Made by a program: the position numbers and the translations under genes. The notes under the pieces were generated by a model that worked only from the letters and a program-made list of their open reading frames with translations, did no database searches and was not told where the DNA came from. From NCBI GenBank assembly GCA_949317995.1, contig OX439045.1, positions 7,311,674 through 7,375,673 of the forward strand: a stretch of 64,000 nucleotides of DNA, written 5' to 3'. The stretch is from Acholoe squamosa (Eukaryota; Annelida; Polychaeta; Phyllodocida; Polynoidae). Each line of letters starts with the position of its first letter. Positions within the stretch are counted from its first letter, which is position 1. Of this stretch, positions 15,601 to 30,600 are shown in pieces.

Positions 15601-18600
15601 TTATCCTTGGGAAGGTGTTGAACAGATCACCCTAGACAAAGCCTCTGCCAGAAGCTAATTCCCTCCACACCACTACTTGGCATATCCCTATTCATTTGGA
15701 GACTTAATATATCAGTCAATATTGATGTATGTATACATGTAGCGGCCGAATACTGTCAGATGGGTACTTGAAGTTGCAGATGTCAGTATGTTGGCTGATC
15801 CTCCCAGGGTTCTCCCACTATGTGCTTTTGCATAGGCATAGGCTTTTGTATTTTACTGGTGACAGCCTTCTATAAATTTTCGAATCCTTAAAATCCGCCA
15901 ACTAAAACTTAAGTCATGGCAACTTTATCAAAGTTACTTGTTTAAAATGTTTTATATATGTCATATGTCCAAAATGTGTATGTATTCAGTCAATGCTGAT
16001 CCATGATGGTTATTGATGTTAAATTGGAAAATTATTGCATCAAACTTCAGGCTACAACTTGTGTCTGGAAAAATCCTTAGAGGTGCACCAGCGATCAATC
16101 CACACATATAAGCTTTGCATGCCTCATGATTAAGTCAGGTATTACAGTAATAAGTACTTTAATGCATTATATAAATTGGTGTCATATAGCACAAATGTAG
16201 CATTAAAGACAAAGTCCCGACAGCTGTATTCTAGTATTGGAAGTATTTGACGATGAGGAATCATTCACGCCAGAGCACAGTTGTAGAATCTCCCATTTAT
16301 CTCATCTGCTCATTACATGAGATTAGCATTATCGGAAAGACCATAAATTTGGACTGAAATTACAGATAGGAATTTGATGTAGGTTGTATTGATTAAGAAT
16401 TATTTTTAAATTCAATTTCATTTAAAGGTAGAGCATGAAGCAAAGTAATTCTTATTTCCTTACACAGTCACAACAACAGTAATGCCAACAACAACAACCA
16501 CCAAGATGCCAACAACAACCAAGACAACAATGCCAACAACTACAATGCCACCAACAACCACAACAAAGATGCCAACCACTACAAAGACTACCATGCCAAC
16601 AACCACAATGACAACAATGCCAACAACCACGACAGAAATGCCAACAACCACCAAGACAACAATGCCAACAACCACAACAAAGATGCCAACAACCACAAAG
16701 ACTATAATGCCAACAACAACAGAAATGCCTACAACAACCAAAACCACAATGCCAACTACCACAACAGAGATGCCAACAACCACCAGGACAACCATGCCAA
16801 CAACAACAATGCCACCAACAACCACAACAGAAATGCCAACAACAACCAAGACAACCATGCCAACAACCACAACAGAAATGCCAACAACCACAAAGACAAC
16901 TATGCCAACAACAACAGAAATGCCAACAACAACCAAGACCACAATGCCAACTACCACAACAAAGATGCCAACAACCACCAGGACAACCATGCCAACTACA
17001 ACAATGCCACCAACAACTACCACAAAGATCCCAACAACAACAAAGACCACAATGCCAACAACCACAACTGAAATGCCAACAACTACAAAGACAACAATGC
17101 CAACAACCACAACTGAAATGCCAACAACAACAAAGACCACAATGCCAACAACCACAACAGAAATGCCAACAACCACAAAGACCACTATGCCAACAACAAC
17201 CAAGACCACAATGCCAACTACCACAACAAGGATGCCAACCACCACCAAGACAACCATGCCAACAACAACAATGCCACCAACAACCACAACAGAAATGCCA
17301 ACAACAACCAAGACAACCATGCCAACAACCACAACAGAAATGCCAACAACAACAAAGACAACTATGCCAACAACAACAGAAATGCCAACAACAACCAAGA
17401 CCACAATGCCAACTACCACAACAAAGATGCCAACAACCACCAAGACAACAATGCCAACAACCACAACATGTAAGTTATAAAATGCTTTATTTAGACCTGG
17501 TCTCATGACTTGCCTGATTTTCAAAAGGGGGGATTGCTACTATTAAGCATCTTGCAGTCATCAAGCTTGTCAGCTCATTTCACATTTGCCCTTAACATCA
17601 GTATTATTAACATAATGCTTTGATATTTATTCTTACAGGGATGTGTGCCCCAGGCCAGCACCCAGAATGGATCATGGACAGCACAAAGTCAGTGCCAGAG
17701 AACCACATCACTATAGAGGACCCTGAACCAGGAGCAGAGCATGATGTCAACCAGGCTCGTCCAAGCAACAAGAAGCTCAGGTTTGCCAGGTTCCCAGGAG
17801 GCAAGCCATCTGTCACAGTTGATATTGATGAGGAAGGACATGATCACAGCTATGCTACTGTACATGCTGTCAAGATCTATAATGACAACCTAGAGACTAT
17901 CAGCATCTACAAAAAGGAGACTGATGATGATGAGGAATGGACCAAGGTCTACACTGGAACCATCCCAAGTGGTGGAGAAATCAGGTTCCCCAATGGCGAG
18001 CAGATGGGCAAGATCAAGATTGTTCCAGAAACTGGCAGCGAGACAAAAGACAATGAGTTCCTCGTCTTCAACTTTGATGTCGGCATTTGTGGATATGGCC
18101 GTGGTGAGTATTCTTTTTTTTTTAAATTCAATTTTCCCCTTATGATTATAAAAATCTGAAGTAGGGAAGTCAGGCACTGGCCATGGCTCTGCTTGCTATA
18201 TTTGTAGTCCCATATTAGCTGAGTAACACAGCCTACCATGGCTGACATTATAAGTTGCATCCCTATGTCTTGTCTCTTTTTATAAATGTGAGTCAACATA
18301 CAGCGGCATACTTTGTAGTTGTTTTTGCTGCTTCCTACCTACACTTTTCAGGCCCTTACTATTTAACTTGAATCCTTTTCAAAACACGAAACAAACGGAA
18401 GAATTGGCTGATTAAGTCTATCCTAAGTATGACTAAGAACTAATAGACACAGTGTATTATTCTATATATGGCAGCTGACTTTCCCACTTTTAAATTTGAT
18501 TCAGTAGGTACAGCCCCTCTGGGAGGATTTCAAGGTCAATAAAAGTATAAACCCTAATATAAATTAACCACGGATCCTAATAGCTGGTCAACTGGGCCGT

Positions 18601-21600
18601 AGGAGAAATTATCTCTAGATTACATTCTGCACTAATTGATACAGGCTCAGTAACTTTTAGTGGAAACTAATATCCAGAATATCTTTGGCCTAGGGGCATT
18701 TCATTCTCATATCTACTGAACTATTCTTCTTTATTAATTTGAGCGTGTAGAATTCAATGGAAGTGGTCATTTTTTCAATGAAGCATCTTGAAATGAGAAG
18801 ATGTACTTTCTACTGTAGCTAAATGATAAAGAAGAATAGTTTCCTAACTTTTAGAATGAAATGCCTCTAGGCCCCACTACTGTTGAAATATCATTGAAAA
18901 TAATCTAGACTACTTTTGAGGGCTGGTCGCAGGCCGTGACGCTGCTCCGCCAGCATGTCACCTTCACATTGGAGGCTCCCACAAAGGCACTTTATGTCCA
19001 ATTAAATAGTCCCCAAGGGAAATGGTTGCCATGGCAGCAGGAACTAAAGATGCTGAAAAATATCCAATCCCATTGACTAATCTTACTATGTTTTAATCAG
19101 CGGGTTAAATATGCTTTAAAAAAAATTGAAATTTCTATCAAACATATTTTGTGAGAATCCAGAATCCTCTCAGGAAATCAATTTCATTAATAACATAGAA
19201 AAAAAATTACCTTCATGCTAATTGCTTCCTACAGTATCGACTACAGTAATGCCAACAACTACAACCAAGATGCCAACAACGACAAAGACAACAATGCCAA
19301 CAACAACAATGCCACCAACAACCACAACAAAGATGCCAACAACCACCAAGACAACCATGCCAACAACAACAGTAATGCCAACCACAACAAAAACAACCAT
19401 GCCAACTACCACAACCCAGATGCCTACGACCACCAAGACTACCATGCCAACCACAACAAAGACAACCATGCCAACAACCACAACAGAAATGCCAACCACA
19501 ACAAAGACAACCATGCCAACAACCACAACAGAAATGCCAACCACAACAAAGACAACAATGCCTACAACCACAACTGAAATGCCAACAACCACCAAGACAA
19601 CAATGCCAACAACCACAATGCCACCAACAACCACAACAAAGATGCCAACAACCACCAAGACAACCATGCCAACAACAACAGTAATGCCAACCACAACAAA
19701 AACAACCATGCCAACTACCACAACCCAGATGCCTACAACCACCAAGACTACCATGCCAACCACAACAAAGACAACCATGCCAACAACCACAACAGAAATG
19801 CCAACCACAACAAAGACAACCATGCCAACAACCACAACAGAAATGCCAACCACAACAAAGACAACAATGCCTACAACCACAACTGAAATGCCAACAACCA
19901 CCAAGACAACAATGCCAACAACCACAATGCCACCAACAACCACAACAAAGATGCCAACAACCACCAAGACAACCATGCCAACAACAACAGTAATGCCAAC
20001 CACAACAAAAACAACCATGCCAACTACCACAACCCAGATGCCTACAACCACCAAGACTACCATGCCAACCACAACAAAGACAACCATGCCAACAACCACA
20101 ACAGAAATGCCAACCACAACAAAGACAACCATGCCAACAACCACAACAGAAATGCCAACCACAACAAAGACAACCATGCCAACAACCACAACAGAAATGC
20201 CAACCACAACAAAGACAACAATGCCTACAACCACAATACCACCAACAACCACAACAAAGATGCCAACAACCACCAAGACAACCATGCCAACAACAACAGT
20301 AATGCCAACCACAACAAAGACAACCATGCCAACAACCACAACTGAAATGCCAACCACAACAAAGACAACCATGCCAACAACCACAACAGAAATGCCAACC
20401 ACAACAATGACAACAATGCCTACAACCACAACTGAAATGCCAACAACCACCGAGACAACAATGCCAACAACCACAATGCCACCAACAACCACCACCAAGA
20501 TGCCAACAACCACCAAGACAACCATGCCGACAACCACAACAGAAATGCCAACCACAACAAAGACAACCATGCCTACAACAACAACAGAAATGCCAACAAC
20601 CACAAAGACAACCATGCCAACAACCACCACTAAAATGCCAACAACCACAAAGACAATAATGCCAACAACTACAACTGAAATTCCAACAACAACTAAGACT
20701 ACCATGCCAACTACCACAATGCCACCAACAACCACAACCAAGATGCCAACAACAACAAAGACCACAATGCCAACAACAACTGAAATGCCAACAACTACAA
20801 AGACTACTATGCCAACAACTACAACAGAAATGCCAACAACAACTAAGACTACAATGCCAACAACAACCACAAAGATGCCAACTACCACAAAGTGTATGTT
20901 ATATCTTTTCTTTCAATATTCTACTTATTACTTTTAAGATGAATTTATATTTTGCATCATATTATCACACTACATCAGTTTTTTCTTATTCATTCCTCAA
21001 TTTCCTTTATGATAGTGGCCTATATATATAGATCTTAATCTTCCTTCGCCACCCTCCCTGAAGAAGCTGAGGTCTAGGTGGTATGACTGTCTCAGCTTCA
21101 GTGGTGTTTAGATAAAATATGCTGGAAATTCCCTCCTGTACTCAGATGACTTATAATAAGTGCATCATTATGACTCAATAGGAATGTATCAAGCTGATCA
21201 GGTCCACATGATACATGAGTGAAGACTTAGCATGGTAGTCAGCCGAGTGTGAAAAAAGCAATGGACAACTCAAAAATGTTACCATAGCAGACAACCATGC
21301 ATGGATGAAGATTTAGTAAGGTAGTCAGCCAAGTGCGAACAAAAATTTACGACACAAAAATATTAACAGAGCAAACTGCCATTATACACTTTACAAACAT
21401 GCTTAGTAGTGAAGCTGTTACAGCTTTTGAAATTTCTGAGTTCACAGAATCTTCAAATGGCTTCATTCATGTGTCAAATTAGTTAGGCTTTTTAACATAT
21501 ATATTACACTTTTACTTTTGTACAGAAGTGGTGAGCTTGGTGAGCCAAAATTATTTGCCAATTAGTGTTTCCAACCGATATAATTTAACTTATAACAAAA

Positions 21601-24600
21601 TATGCTACTTCATTGATACAGGGATGTGTGCCCCAGGTCAGCCCCCCATTTGGATCATGGACAGCACAAAGATTGTGCCAGAGAACCACATCACTATTGA
21701 GGACCCTGAACCAGGAGCAGAGCATGATGTCAACCAGGCTCGTCCAAGCAACAAGAAGCTTAGATTTGCCAGGTTCCCAGGAGGCAAGCCATCTGTCACA
21801 GTTGATATAGATGAGGAAGGACATGATCACAGCTATGCCACAGTATTTGCTGTCAAGATCAACAATGACAACCTAGAGACTATCAGCATCTACAAGAAAG
21901 AGACTGATGATGATGAGGAATGGACCAAGGTCTACACTGGAACCATCCCAAGTGATGGAGAAATCAAGTTCCCCAACGGTGAACAGATGGGCAAGATCAA
22001 GATCGTCCCAGAGACAGGCAGTGAGACAAAGGATAACGAGTTCCTCGTCTTCAACTTTGATGTAGCAATTTGCGGATATGGCCGTGGTGAGTATCAATTG
22101 AAAGGCATAGCCAGCCGTAGCACTCCTAAATAGCATAATGATTATTTGATTGTATATCATTCAGTAAGCTTGTACAAACCTCAAATTATGAAAGAAAATG
22201 CTTTTGAAAACTACCTGTCCTAAGGTTATCATATATAGCCATAGCCAGACTGATTGTCTCATAAATAAATAACATTAATGCGAGACATAGAATCAATTGT
22301 GTGGTCATCCTTTTTCCTTGAAGTGAAATTGTAGTTTGGTAAGGGAAATGTATAAAATTCATGAAGTTCAAAATGGAAAAACAGTATCCAAGTGAAACAC
22401 TTGCATTAGTGTTTCATTCAAGGAAACCATGGTTAAAGCTCATCTCTAATTGTTCAGTCAATTATATATCCTTAAGGAAGGATTTAACATTCTTGAAGTT
22501 TTCAAAAATTCACAAGATTGGTAAGTTAAAAAACTGAAACAATAAACAAATGCATTAATTATTGTCTACAGTGTCAACAACAGTGATGCCCACAACAACA
22601 ACAACCAAGATGCCAACCACAACGAAGACTACCATGCCAACAACTACAATGCCACCAACAACCACAACAAAGATGCCAACAACCACTAAGACAACCATGC
22701 CAACAACGACCACTGAAATGCCAACAACTACAAAGACAACAATGCCAACAACTACAACAGAAATGCCAACAACTACAAAGACAACAATGCCAACAACCAC
22801 CACTGAAATGCCAACAACCACAAGGACAACAATGCCAACAACCACAACTGAAATGCCAACAACAACAAAGACAACCATGCCAACAACCACAATGCCACCA
22901 ACAACTACAACAAAGATGCCAACAACCACCAAGACAACAATGCCAACAACAACAGAAATGCCAACCACAACCAGGACAACCATGCCAACAACTACAACAG
23001 AAATGCCAACTACTACTAAGACAACAATGCCGACTACCACAACTGAAATGCCAACAACAACTATGACTACCATGCCAACAACCACAACTGAGATGCCAAC
23101 AACCACCAAGACCACAATGCCAACAACAACAGAAATGCCCACAACAACAAAGACAACAATGCCAACTACCACAACAGAAATGCCTACAACCACAAAGACA
23201 ACAATGCCAACAACCACAACTAAAATGCCAACAACCACAAAGACAACCATGCCCACAACCACAACTAAAATGCCAACAACAACAAAGACTACCATGCCAA
23301 CAACCACAACTAAAATGCCAACAACAACAATGCCACCAACATCCACAACCAAGATGCCAACAACAACTAAAACTACTATGCCAACAACAACTCAGATGCC
23401 AACAACAACCAAGACCACAATGCCAACCACCACCACTGAAATGCCAACAACCACAAAGACAACAATGCCAACAACCACAACTGAAATGCCAACAACCACA
23501 AAGACAACCATGCCCACAACTACCAAGACTACCATGCCCACAACAACAACAGAAATGCCAACAACAACAACATGTACATATTCCATATTACATATAATTC
23601 AGACCCTGTGATCTATCTCTGAAAATATTCCGGTAAACTTATACACCTATATGGAAGTATTTTCCAAGTTGTCAACGTTTGGTTATAAACTATTACATTC
23701 TTGTGAACTGACGGTTGATGTAGCTCCTAAAAAGAATGTTTTCAGCATACAGCACTGAACTTATTTTTCCTTTCTTCACTAGATAGGCCTGTCTAGATAT
23801 TGATAATTGAACACCATGAAACTTGAGATGGCACAGCTCAAGAGTTTTCTTTTTGTTGTTGTATACCTAATAAAGGAGTTTTAAATAATCTTGTTAGCCT
23901 GGAACAAAGCATCTGAAATTGTAAATACTCAGAACATTATATTTCAACCTCCATTCCGGGTTTGATCCAGAACCATATCTCAGAGTTCACTCCAGAAACT
24001 GTACTTATTAACTAGCCTTTTATAGGTTGAGATAAAGCGGCCGCCCAGCGAGACACTAAAGGTGTCAAAATATATAGCCATAAGTGTCATATATTGTAGA
24101 TAATTAACCTTTAATGATTGGTTCGTTAGTTAACCGAATCCTCACTTAAGGAAAGAAACATGATAATATTATTTGATAGTTGACTTAATCAAATCAAGAG
24201 GTAAGAGTTGACTGCCATGACCTAAGGAAAGATGTTCATCGTCAGAAACTGATCTTGTTCATTCCTGGATGTTAAAGATAGATCATGTACTAAATTTCTT
24301 AAGAACATGAATAAGCAGATGAGCAAATTATCCAACATAAACCGCAAAAAAAACAAGGTCATTACTGGAAACAGCAATAAAATAACTTAACATTAGGTAT
24401 GTTTTACACTGTCCAAAGGAAAGAATTGTTAGCAAATGTAGAAATGTTATTTCAACGTCTGTTTACTCAATGATGTGCAAAGAGAGTCCTATTGAAGACA
24501 TTCATTCATATTTAATTTGTTTCCACAGTATCAACAACGGTAATGCCAACTACAACTACAAAGATGCCAACAACCACTAAGACTACAATGCCAACAACAA

Positions 24601-27600
24601 CAATGCCCCCAACTACAACCACTAAGATGCCAACAACAACCAAGACAACAATGCCAACAACAACTGAAATGCCAACAACCACAAAGACAACAATGCCAAC
24701 AACCACAACAGAAATGCCAACAACAACCAAGACAACAATGCCAACAACCACCACCAAGATGCCAACTACCACAAAGACCACAATGCCAACAACCACGACT
24801 GAAATGCCAACAACAACCAAGACAACCATGCCAACAACCACCACTGAAATGCCAACAACAACAAAGACAACAATGCCAACTACCACAACCGAAATGCCAA
24901 CAACAACCAAGACTACCATGCCAACAACCACAAAGACTACCATGCCAACAACAACAATGCCACCAACAACCACAACAAAGATGCCAACAACAACCAGAAC
25001 AACCATGCCAACAACAACAGAAATGCCAACCACTACAAAGACAACAATGCCAACAACCACAACCAAGATGCCAACCACAACCAAGACAATCATGCCAACA
25101 ACTACAACTGAAATGCCAACAACAACAAAGACAACTATGCCAACAACCACAAAGACAACCATGCCAACAACCACAACCAAGATGCCAACAACAACCAAGA
25201 CAACAATGCCAACAACCACAAAGACAACAATGCCAACAACCACAACTGAAATGCCAACAACCACCAAGACTACCATGCCAACAACAACAATGCCACCTAC
25301 AACCACAACAAAGATGCCAACAACAACCAAGACCACAATGCCTACAACAACTGAAATGCCAACCACAACCAGGACAACCATGCCAACAACTACAACACGA
25401 ATGCCAACAACCACAAAGACAACTATGCCAACAACTACCACTGAAATGCCAACAACAACAAAGACCACAATGCCAACAACTACCACAGAAATGCCAACAA
25501 CCACAAAGACAACTATGCCAACGACCACAACAAAGATGCCAACAACAACCAAGACTACAATGCCAACAACTACAATGCCTCCAACCACAACAACCGTTAT
25601 GCCAACAACAACCACAACAATGCCACCAACAACTACCACTACCATGCCAAGTATGTACTCCTTTTGTGTTAAATACTGCATACATTTTTTTTTCATTCAA
25701 TCATCCATCAAATGCAATGAGTGAAAACGTTTTCGTTTTTTTTTTAATAAATCAGAAGTAATCAGAAATGTTTCCCTATCACGTTTTCGGACTCTGACTA
25801 TTCATGCATTGTGCAAAGTGTACAGAGTTGATTCGCTCAACACAGACTTGCACACTATTTTAAAGCATTTCAACAGAAAAGAAAGAAAGGTAATCAAGGC
25901 ACACTTTAGCTACCATTATATGTGGGATAGTTTAGTCCTCTATTATAATGCCTCAATATGTATTGTTAAACATGTGTACATAACGACACTTTCAGCCACC
26001 ACATGGTTCGTGTCTACCACAACACCACCAGTGACCGGTACACCAACACCAACACCAAGCAGTAAGTCGGAATTTTCCAACCTTTTAGAAACTGTATAGT
26101 CGTAGAGCAACAGATTCTCAGCAAACGGTAAACTGACCGTTGCCATATAATCTTACCCCCATATGCGGTTGACATTAGGGACGGGGTTGTGGTCCAATGA
26201 TATGGCACTATCTGTAGGTATGGGGACTGGGGTTCCCTGAAACTCCAAACAACCTTTTCACCACTGACCCTCATTCTTTTTCAAGCTTTAGAGGCATTTT
26301 GCATTAAATGCATCATGCCTAAACTATGAGACTGGAGCTCTCCATGATGGTTGGCTTGATGCTCCAATGAAGCTCAGGTGGACAGACTTGCCAGCTCTTC
26401 ATATGTGCACCGTGCCGACTAACGGGCATGATGCACTAATGCTTTGGTTGTCTTCTCAAATTTCTAGACCATCTCCATTTAAATCAACATGAGTGTATGT
26501 GTGCTTATCACTGAAGTTATGTTGTTCCAGCTTAATATTACAAGGACATGATTCTTTCCTTAATTTATGAGAATTATTGGATGTATATAAGACACACCTT
26601 ATAATACGCCAGAGATTACATCATTTAAAAAACCTGCATGTTAAACACTTGTTGTTCCAGCCACAACTACTCCAAGGCCAACCACCACCACAACAATGCC
26701 AACAACCACAACCATGCCAACCACAACTACAGAAATGCCAACCACAACAACATACATGCCAACAACAACTACAGAAATGCCAACCACAACCAATACCACA
26801 ATGCCAACAACCACAACATACATGCCAACAACAACAAAGACAACCATGCCAACCACTACAACATACATGCCAACAACCACAAAGACCACAATGCCAACAA
26901 CCACCACTGAAATGCCAACAACAACCAAGACTACAATGCCAACAACCACAACAGAAATGCCAACAACTACAACAACCTATATGCCAACAACCACAACCAT
27001 GCCAACAACAACTACATACTCAAGTAAGGATCTTATCATGTTCCTCCCCAGATATTAATGCTAGTTTTGACATAGATTTTCTCAAATAGATGCACATAAT
27101 ATCATAGCTTAAAGAGCATGCAGGCCTGGATGAACAAAGCTGGCTTCGGGTCTATCCCAGTTTAACTACCCTAAAACCCAAGTAATAAGCCAGATTTTCT
27201 TTCTTATTATTGACCAAAATTGGCTTCTATATTTCTTCGGAAGTCTACTCCAGCTTATGACCAGGGTTTTATTACCATAGATTTTAGAGAAACATGTTAA
27301 AATTTCGTCCTAAAATCGGCTTATAACATTTCCCCAAACTCTACCCCTGGCTTATGACTGAGGTCGGCTTATAAACAGAGGGCTTTACGGTATTCACAAA
27401 CCTAGAGATGTGTACATAGATAAAACTAAACGACCGTGGTGTACGAGGTGGTCGATCCACCACGAGGGAGTTGTCTCCCGAGGGGTGGATCGGCCACCGT
27501 TATTCACATAAAATAAAAATGTTTCCATGTTGCTGCTTTTAGCACCCTGTGAGAACCCTATCTGGGGCATGAGGCACTCCATCCTGATCCCAGACAGCCA

Positions 27601-30600
27601 CATCCTTATCGAGAACTCCGACAGGGACTTCGAACCAAGCGACATCCGCCCTGGTGGTGCTGGACTCATCCTGCCACTCCAGCGCACAGGCTTCACACCT
27701 GTAAGTGGACATAGTATTTAGCTTGAATTCTTTAACCCTTTAAAAACAATCTACAGTAGGTCTAACATTGACTGCAGTAGATACTGTGGTAGGGTTAACG
27801 TCAACGCCCATTATATAGGAATTGTATAGGAATTACAAATATGTCTGTCCTGCTACGAAATGAAGTACTTTCTTGGAGCCTGCCCCACCATGGCCAGCTC
27901 ACTCATTTCCTCAGTCCTTAAAGGATTAAAATCAATCAGTGGTTCACACTCAATAATTGGCTGGATGTATTAATGTGAGTGCTGGGGAGTCTGTTCCTTA
28001 ACACTGCATTGATGCCAGTGCTCCAGGAGTGTATGGCAGTGAGCTGGCGTCATCAAAAGAAAGTGAGAACTGTACTGATTAAAGAATCATCTTTTCAAAG
28101 AAGCCATTAAAATCATATAATGCAAACATACAAAAATTAGCGGCAAAAAATCTGCACTGGGTATATGGCTAATTGAAGTGTTATAAGGAGTTTAACACAA
28201 CATAAATTTCATAAAACCCTACTTTTCCATACACCCTGCAAATCATTCACTTATAAATATCACTGCCTTTTCTGCAATAGGCCACAGTAACCATTGATTT
28301 GGATCCATACGATGATGAGAACGGCCACGTTGATGTCATCTCTATCCGTCTTGCCGGAAACGTTGATGTTGTTGATCTTGCCTTCAAACTTGAGGATGAC
28401 TCTGGCCCATGGCAGATGATCTACAACATTGACGCCACTAAGGTTATCGTGATCCCACACGCCAGCAGGTTAGCCATTAAATCCATCAGGGGCTATGATC
28501 AAGTGGTGTACTCCCTGGTAGAAATATACATGGTGCACAAAAAAAAGCGCACCCTTTACTGTAAGAAATATTTTCTGATGTCATCAAAATTACAGTGCAA
28601 TCCTCATCCCAAAGTTCCCAGAGAACCGTCATTATTTTCACAGAATTTCCTTGTACAAATGTGTACCACCATACTGCCACCTGGGGCTTCTTCTGAAAAC
28701 AACACTTGCTTAATGCTATTCAATTACGGTGGTCCACTGTTCAGTTTTACAAGGATCCCTGGTAGATTATTAGATATTTTTTACAATCTGAGTTAATGTG
28801 AGACCTGTTGATCTCTGGCAGACTCTATAAAACCACTGCAATGGGTGACTCTCAATGAAAAGGGAAACAAGCCACATCTTATGGGAAATGTAATGACATT
28901 ATGCCTCAATCACTGCAAAAACATTTTTGATTAATTAATTTCAAGTAAAATTTTTGATTGAACAATTTCAAGTAACATTTCAAGCTGAATATCATTGGCA
29001 TATTGCAAAGTAAAGCCCCTTTAAAGCACTTTTTAGGTTAAAGCTATTGAAATAAGTGAAGAAATGACCTCTGTTCTTACTTGTTGCAGCAAATTGGCCA
29101 AGGTGAAGATTACCCCAGTCACACCAAACCGTTTCGATGCCGATTTCTTCGACTTCTCTATTGACATATACGGATGCTTCAAGTTCCCACCAACAACAAC
29201 ACCAATGCCAACAACGACAGTCACAATGACAACAACACCAGGTACATTTCCCGACATCTTAAAGTGTTTTAACCTGAATTTTTTTTAGTTCTACTAAAAT
29301 ATTTCATTAATTTCAGTGTACCGTAAAACCCCAGTCATAAGCCAGCTTCTAAATTTCTCCCAAAGTCTCCCAAGGGCTTATGACTGAGTTTTTTTATTTA
29401 CTATAGATTATAGTGAAAACAGTGAAAATTTGGCCCCAAATTCGGCTACTAGTATTTCCTCTAAATCTACCTCTGGCTTATGACTGAGGTCGGCTTATGA
29501 GCGGGGTTTTACTGTATATGCAATAAGTATATATTACTCCATTGATGTTACAATATTGGGGACCAACACTCAATATCTATCCAAAAATCGCAAATCTGCA
29601 GTTGTTAGCTCTACTTCCTTACAAACCTGTATAAAGCTGTATACAGTGGATTATTGCCCACAGCATACACTCTATAATCATGCTGTATTTTTTCCCTTAC
29701 AGTGTGCAGACCACCACTGCTGGAGACCCACTGCCTGTGTAATAAGACCTGTGACAGCATGGACACCCAGTGTCCACAGCTCGGAGATCCCGACTGTATC
29801 ATCGGTTGCCAGTGCCCACCCACCATGGTCCTGCATGACGGAGTCTGTATCCAGGAGGAGCAATGCCCATGTACCTACAACGGAACAACATACGCCGTAT
29901 GTATATCTATTTAACACGAAACCCTTTAAGGCCACTGATGCAGGAGTGCATCATGCCTATTGGATGGGCATGATGCACCTATGAAGTGCTGGCGAGACTG
30001 CACGCCAGCACTTCATTGTGAATCAATCCCATAGTCTCAGCATGATTCATGGAGGACAGTCTTCTGACCATTTAAGAATATCAACCATGTTGGGTTCAGA
30101 TAATGCATGAATAATCATACAGGGCTACCAATAAGGTCTAAATGTATACATCAGTTTGACCAATAGGTCTATATAAAATGTATTGGGGTCATGCAAAAAG
30201 GGTATGGCAGTAGATAAGAGTGGCACCATGCAGCCTGCACTCTATCAGTGTATTGTTTTTTTACTATCAGCCATTAAAAAGTAATATAATGTATTGTATG
30301 AATGTCGCATGCTCAGCATTTTGACATAGATTTATATAGAGAGAACTAAACGATTGTGGTGTACAAGGTGGCCACCGAGTACACCAGGGGAGTTTAGTTC
30401 TCTATTTATTTTATGTTTTTAGAGTGTTTAGTTAACTGAAAATTAACAAAATCCCATACCGTAGTTCCCCGTACGAGCGGCAGTCCGCCATTTTGAATGT
30501 TTACATGCGCCTGGAATGAGGCTGCTGTGGTGGATCAGCCGCTGTGGTGAATCGGCACATGTTACGCCACTGGGGGTGTGCGGATCGGCCCTGCAATGCT

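Noticed and set aside
28469-28796. Extension of the exon 28281-28468 to a 165-codon open frame
   Set aside because: The phase-2 donor at 28468 joins 29090 and completes the beta-rich module with its closing Cys; the extension matches nothing.
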